Assembly (NCBI RefSeq): GCF_052030685.1 | Contig: NZ_JBQAJM010000024.1 | Span: 1-37,845, forward strand | From: Caedibacter sp052030685 | GTDB taxonomy: Bacteria; Pseudomonadota; Gammaproteobacteria; Francisellales; Francisellaceae | DNA length: 37,845 bases | Direction of reading: 5' to 3' | Shown: one piece after another, positions 34,886-37,845 of the stretch | Layout: every line of letters begins with the position of its first letter | Numbering within the stretch: position 1 is the stretch's first letter | The notes under the pieces: model-generated | Told to the model about the DNA's origin: nothing | The model's input: the letters and a program-made list of their open reading frames with translations, nothing else | Databases searched by the model: none | Made by a program: the position numbers and the translations under genes

Positions 34886-35749
34886 TTAGTTGAACAAATA
34901 ATCACTAAAGTCTATCCCGATGCCTATGCTATTGGTGTATTGATTATATTCTATTAAGCTTTGCCCATACCCTGTGAATGCATCAACAAAGCCTCTGATT
35001 CCCTTATAAACTGGGAAACTCCATGTGAGTTCGATAGCGCCTCTTTTAAAGCCACTTTCAAAATTATTACGTGACTTAAGTGTTAATTCGTTACCATAAA
35101 CTGCATAAGATAAAATAATATTTCCATGCCCTAAATAATCAGTGATATCAGGATTATAATCGCGCATCCCAAGTGCTGAATCGATTCGATACCAGGGTTT
35201 AATGGAGAGTAACAAATGTTTTTTATAGGCAAATGTAACATTGGCAAACGCTCGATTCCAGCTGCGTTCATCCGCACCACCTTGACCATTGGATTGATGA
35301 ACCACACCCAAGTCCAATGAATGAACTATTGAGCTAGTTGGAAATCGATAGCTAACATAGGTTGATGGCGTATAGTTTGTTTCTCGGAAATAAGCGGAGT
35401 TGGTATACAGCTGCCAATAAGACACTTGATGATAGCTAAAAAACCAAGAGATTGGACTGCCAAAAATATTATTCCAAAGCTGTGCTCTAAACGCTAAATT
35501 AAACTTAACCTCATAATTATTTCTTCCTCGACTTTGATTGATTCCCGTCATGGGAATATCCTTTGTATAGAAATAGGGTAAAATATAGTTTTGTCCATCA
35601 GGCTCGATAATATTAGAGGCAAAAAAACTATTTGAAGGTTTATCTAAAGAATGACCGTCTACCTCACTTTCATTCGCAAAACTAAAGTGTAATGGCGTTA
35701 ACAGCGAAGCTAAAACCATCCCAATAACAAAATGATTCCGATACAGCAT
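34886..35749 (-). CDS. pldA: outer-membrane phospholipase A
   Basis: Calcium-dependent outer-membrane barrel enzyme that hydrolyses acyl chains of phospholipids reaching the outer leaflet. It is 287 aa, the usual length, with an N-terminal signal sequence. The catalytic signature reads HQSNGQGGADERSWNR, with His151, Ser153 and Asn165 at the same spacing as the E. coli triad (142, 144, 156). The last residue is Asn rather than the usual C-terminal aromatic, although YLF precedes it. The start has AAAGGA upstream. It lies in a segment of gene debris, so it may have been acquired. Confidence 0.93.
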   Translation of the reverse strand: MLYRNHFVIGMVLASLLTPLHFSFANESEVDGHSLDKPSNSFFASNIIEPDGQNYILPYFYTKDIPMTGINQSRGRNNYEVKFNLAFRAQLWNNIFGSPISWFFSYHQVSYWQLYTNSAYFRETNYTPSTYVSYRFPTSSIVHSLDLGVVHQSNGQGGADERSWNRAFANVTFAYKKHLLLSIKPWYRIDSALGMRDYNPDITDYLGHGNIILSYAVYGNELTLKSRNNFESGFKRGAIELTWSFPVYKGIRGFVDAFTGYGQSLIEYNQYTNSIGIGIDFSDYLFN

Positions 35750-35870
35750 ATTTTTCCTTTTTTAGTGAGCTTGTATTGACACTAAAAATTTACAGCAAAA
35801 ATCTAAACTTAAGCATTAATTTTTTGTAAAACTGTATCTAAGCTTGTAATTAGGGGTGATCATATTTTGC

Positions 35871-36056
35871 TGGAGGTTGAGTCTCAGACAGAGCCGTATT
35901 AAATCTGTCGCAACGATTCCCGCGATATCAACCCATCAACAGCAAGGCGATATGGGGCGTGATATTGCAAATATTCCAGTAAATCTTATTCGTTTAAGTG
36001 TAGGCGCAGAGCATCCACAGGATATTATTGATGATCTTACTCAAGCACTTAGTTAA
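35871..36056 (+). pseudogene. 3' remnant of a Cys/Met-metabolism PLP-dependent enzyme
   Basis: The frame encodes SLRQSRIKSVATIPAISTHQ followed by NLIRLSVGAEHPQDIIDDLTQAL, then TAA at 36054-36056. This is the C-terminal end of the cystathionine gamma-synthase / O-acetylhomoserine sulfhydrylase family (substrate-site loop with P-A-x-x-T-H, then LIRLSVGxE). Only about 60 of the usual 380-430 residues remain; the PLP-lysine region is gone. A GTG at 35856 could open the frame but would give a non-functional peptide. It is flanked by pldA on one side and a shared repeat motif plus the transporter gene on the other. Confidence 0.85.
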
Positions 36057-36077
36057 GTATCTAAGCAATAGTTCCTT

Positions 36078-36089
36078 GGTAACTTCAGT
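36078..36089 (+). repeat. GGTAACTTCAGT motif shared with both coding-fragment copies
   Basis: The 12-mer GGTAACTTCAGT recurs exactly at 34359-34370, and 11 of its bases recur at 67-77. It lies between the PLP-enzyme remnant and the transporter gene stop. It may mark the end of the same mobile element that left the fragments at 17-78 and 34310-34371. A short match like this could still be chance. Confidence 0.4.
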
Positions 36090-37348
36090 TAATTAACGCT
36101 CACTGGATAACTTAATTGTTTTTTCAAATGTCTAATGCGTCCAATGAGCAATAGACCAATGCCGCCAAGAAAGAGTAATCCCATAATTAGGACGCTTAAA
36201 CCATATACAGGATGCATGTGCACAAGAGATAATGCCACAAGGGGGGCAGCACCACTGATGCCATTGCCAATGCTATAGGAAAGTGCGCACCCCGTTGTTT
36301 GCCATTGGCTATCAAATGCTTCAGCAAACAGTGGTGAGATAGCGCCTTGAATTGCTGCCATCAGCAGAGTCAAGATGGTAATTGCCAAAAACACCCAGAT
36401 TGGAGACTTTGTTTGAATCAAATAAATTATTGGAATGGTTAAAAGGAAAAACAAAATGGCAGCGATATAAAAAAGCCGCTTAGCCCCAATTTTATCGGCA
36501 TGTTGCCCAAAGATAGGATAAAAAATGCAGGCTAATACTAAAGTGAGGCTGTTAATCAAAAAAGCAGTCTGTTCAGATATGTTTAACTCAGTGATTTGAT
36601 AGTTCACCAAGTAGGTAAAGACAATATAATACAGTGATGCCGCCATCGTTGTTAAAAGGCTCACAGCAATTACGGCTTTATATTGGCTGACAAGCCAGAT
36701 AAAAACATTTTGCCGTTCGTTTTTATTTTTGTTAACACTTGGGTAACTTTCATTACGATTAAGGTAAAGATAAATAAGGAATAAGATACCGCTTAAGGCA
36801 AAAGGGATGCGCCAAATCCATTGTGTATCATGAGGTGAAAAAATACTAGAGGCAAAAAAACCAACAATCGATGCAAGAAGGAAGCCTAATGATGATATGG
36901 AGAATACCATGCCGACTGCAAAGCCTTTATCACTGTGATGATCTTTTACAGATAGCGAGATAAGACCGGGAAATTGTCCGCCAACGGATAAACCTTGGAT
37001 GATGCGCAATGCAATTAATAATATCGGCGCCCAAATGCCAATCATTTGATAATCAGGCAATAGTGCAACTAGAAAGGTCGAGATACCCATCGCAATCACA
37101 CAAAAATTAATCATGATCTTAGGGTGATAATAATCACTTAACCAACCAATCAAAAAACCACCTAGAGGGCGAACGAGTGAGCCAAGAAAAAAAGTAGTAA
37201 ACGTTAACAGTAAGCTAACATAAGGATCATGACTTGGAAAAAAATCTTTTGCTATATAAATCGCAAAGTAGATATATAAAGAGAAATCATACCACTCGAT
37301 AATGTTACCAAAAGAAAGACGAGCGAAGCTAATAAGAGATTTTTTCAT
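36089..37348 (-). CDS. MFS transporter of the metabolite:H+ symporter (MHS) family
   Basis: Probable proton-coupled uptake of a small metabolite (the family includes ProP, KgtP and ShiA-type carriers). The ATG at 37348 gives 419 aa beginning MKKSLISFARLSFGNIIEWY. The upstream TTG extension of 22 residues is unlike the family. The GNIIEWYDFSLY start, LVRPLGGFLIGWLSD (the MFS loop 2-3 motif), RIIQGLSVGGQFPG and about 12 hydrophobic helices are visible. The substrate cannot be told. No clear Shine-Dalgarno sequence lies ahead of the ATG. It is transcribed away from the rRNA operon. Confidence 0.85.
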   Translation of the reverse strand: MKKSLISFARLSFGNIIEWYDFSLYIYFAIYIAKDFFPSHDPYVSLLLTFTTFFLGSLVRPLGGFLIGWLSDYYHPKIMINFCVIAMGISTFLVALLPDYQMIGIWAPILLIALRIIQGLSVGGQFPGLISLSVKDHHSDKGFAVGMVFSISSLGFLLASIVGFFASSIFSPHDTQWIWRIPFALSGILFLIYLYLNRNESYPSVNKNKNERQNVFIWLVSQYKAVIAVSLLTTMAASLYYIVFTYLVNYQITELNISEQTAFLINSLTLVLACIFYPIFGQHADKIGAKRLFYIAAILFFLLTIPIIYLIQTKSPIWVFLAITILTLLMAAIQGAISPLFAEAFDSQWQTTGCALSYSIGNGISGAAPLVALSLVHMHPVYGLSVLIMGLLFLGGIGLLLIGRIRHLKKQLSYPVSVN

Positions 37349-37593
37349 CGTGAAATTTAAGGTTTGTGCTATCCAGTTCTTTTCAAGGGTGTCATAGATT
37401 GAGATTAAAACCAAGGTAATATTAGGAATAAATCTAATACCACTTGTAAATCATTTTGTATTGTTCAGCGGCAAAGAAGTTTTCGCCCTTTATGAATAAT
37501 CTGAAAGTGAGCAACCCTTCATGGTAATTCAGGTTTTTTTTTGATCAAAACAACAGTGAAAGCGAGAAAAACACAAAAAGATGAAAAAAGGGG
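37349..37593. other. gene-free stretch between the transporter and the rRNA promoter
   Basis: No credible gene. It holds the 5' leader of the transporter gene, a diverged half-copy of the palindromic element (37436-37513) and an A-rich tract (about 37565-37590) directly upstream of the rRNA -35 box. The tract would suit an UP element. Confidence 0.6.
37436..37513. repeat. diverged half-copy of the palindromic intergenic element
   Basis: AATACC at the outer end, GTAAATCATTTTG at 37446-37458 and AAGAAGTTTT about 15 bases further on occur in the same order and spacing as in the copies at 12573-12596 and 4961-4984. About 19 of 24 terminal bases agree with the complete element. No second arm or central TAATAG stem is visible, so this is a half element or a decayed copy. 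Confidence 0.55.
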
Positions 37594-37621
37594 TTGCGGG
37601 GTTAGAATTGGTGTGTATAAT
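37594..37621 (+). promoter_or_regulatory. rRNA operon promoter
   Basis: TTGCGG (37594-37599) and a perfect TATAAT (37616-37621) are separated by 16 bp. They are followed by the GC-containing discriminator GGCACC and preceded by an A-rich UP-like tract. This is the usual layout of a strong, stringently controlled rRNA P1-type promoter. Transcription would start near 37628, about 155 nt before the 16S sequence. Confidence 0.8.
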
Positions 37622-37783
37622 GGCACCTCGTTCTTGGTGAGAATGTTCGCAAGAATGCCTTGGTAGCAAGGTTTGAGAGATGTTTAAAGAGATATAAAAT
37701 GTAGATACTTAAATACTTTGAGCAAAAATTTTTGCGGGTTGTTAGTTCTTGTTTTTTGGCAGGAATTGATGATCTAAGGATTT
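37622..37783 (+). other. rRNA leader with hairpins
   Basis: Leader of the pre-rRNA. Two stem-loops can be drawn: TTCTTG (37631-37636) with CAAGAA (37650-37655), and CCTTG-gtag-CAAGG (37658-37671). These would suit a boxB-like antitermination signal. A perfect palindrome GCAAAAATTTTTGC lies at 37722-37735. A clear boxA was not recognised. Confidence 0.5.
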
Positions 37784-37845
37784 AAACTGAAGAGTTTGAT
37801 CCTGGCTCAGATTGAACGCTGGTGGTATGCTTAACACATGCAAGT
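37784..37845 (+). rRNA. rrs: 16S ribosomal RNA, 5' end (partial)
   Basis: The sequence from AAACTGAAGAGTTTGATCCT onward matches the conserved 16S start (GAGTTTGATC-TGGCTCAGATTGAACGCTGG) and continues to ACACATGCAAGT at the window edge. The variable GGTGGTATGCTTAAC stretch resembles Francisella-group 16S. Only the first 62 nt are present. Confidence 0.98.

Noticed and set aside
35720..35745. AATCATTTTGTTATTG (minus strand) in the pldA signal-peptide region resembles the inner terminal repeat of the palindromic element.
   Set aside because: It is part of an intact coding start, only about 15 bases match, and neither the terminal TATACC nor the GAAGAAGTTTT block accompanies it. Chance in AT-rich DNA is likely.
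37722..37735. GCAAAAATTTTTGC palindrome as a transcription terminator.
   Set aside because: It lies within the rRNA leader upstream of 16S, where termination would be counterproductive, and no T-run follows.

Overview
The window reads as the chromosome of a low-GC gammaproteobacterium. The E. coli-like clusters lptD-surA-rsmA-apaH, accB-accC and prmA-dusB, the pilMNOPQ operon, and a 16S rRNA 5' end reading GGTGGTATGCTTAACACATG suggest a relative of Francisella (for example Fastidiosibacteraceae). That placement is inference from 62 bases of 16S and gene content, not from a search.

Layout. (1) 1-3536: the tail of an unidentified ORF, a Tn3-family transposase and its terminal inverted repeat, then a sodC gene cut inside its copper-binding His-x-His motif by the transposon end. 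(2) 3562-15245, minus strand: a long housekeeping array transcribed lptD, surA, rsmA, apaH, aroQ, accB, accC, prmA, dusB, mnmE (LPS export, outer-membrane folding, rRNA and tRNA modification, fatty-acid and shikimate synthesis). (3) 15351-19894, plus strand: an AmgK-type sugar kinase divergent from lptD, then dnaE. (4) 20048-29735, plus strand: an eleven-gene P-type (Trb/VirB-like) type IV secretion operon with pilin, VirB3, VirB4, two tandem VirB8-like proteins, a VirB9 with a lipobox, VirB10, an Asn-rich secreted protein, VirB6/TrbL, a TraF-type peptidase and VirB11. No coupling protein, relaxase, VirB5, VirB7 or VirB1 is visible. (5) 29805-34255: pilMNOPQ on the same strand, 69 bp behind the secretion operon. 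(6) 34255-36089: a scarred segment with a beheaded gene after pilQ, a duplicated coding fragment also seen at the window start, an outer-membrane phospholipase A with a small secreted partner, and the 3' remnant of a Cys/Met PLP-enzyme gene. (7) 36089-37348: an MHS-type transporter. (8) 37594-37845: promoter, leader and first 62 nt of an rRNA operon.

Two things stand out. One is the apparently complete but coupling-protein-free secretion machine fixed between dnaE and the type IV pilus alignment operon. The other is a family of roughly 165-bp palindromic elements: a complete copy lies inside the lptD-surA transcription unit, one half-copy supplies the last codons and stop of dusB, and a second half-copy lies ahead of the rRNA promoter.

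All functional calls come from reading motifs and context. No database search was run.
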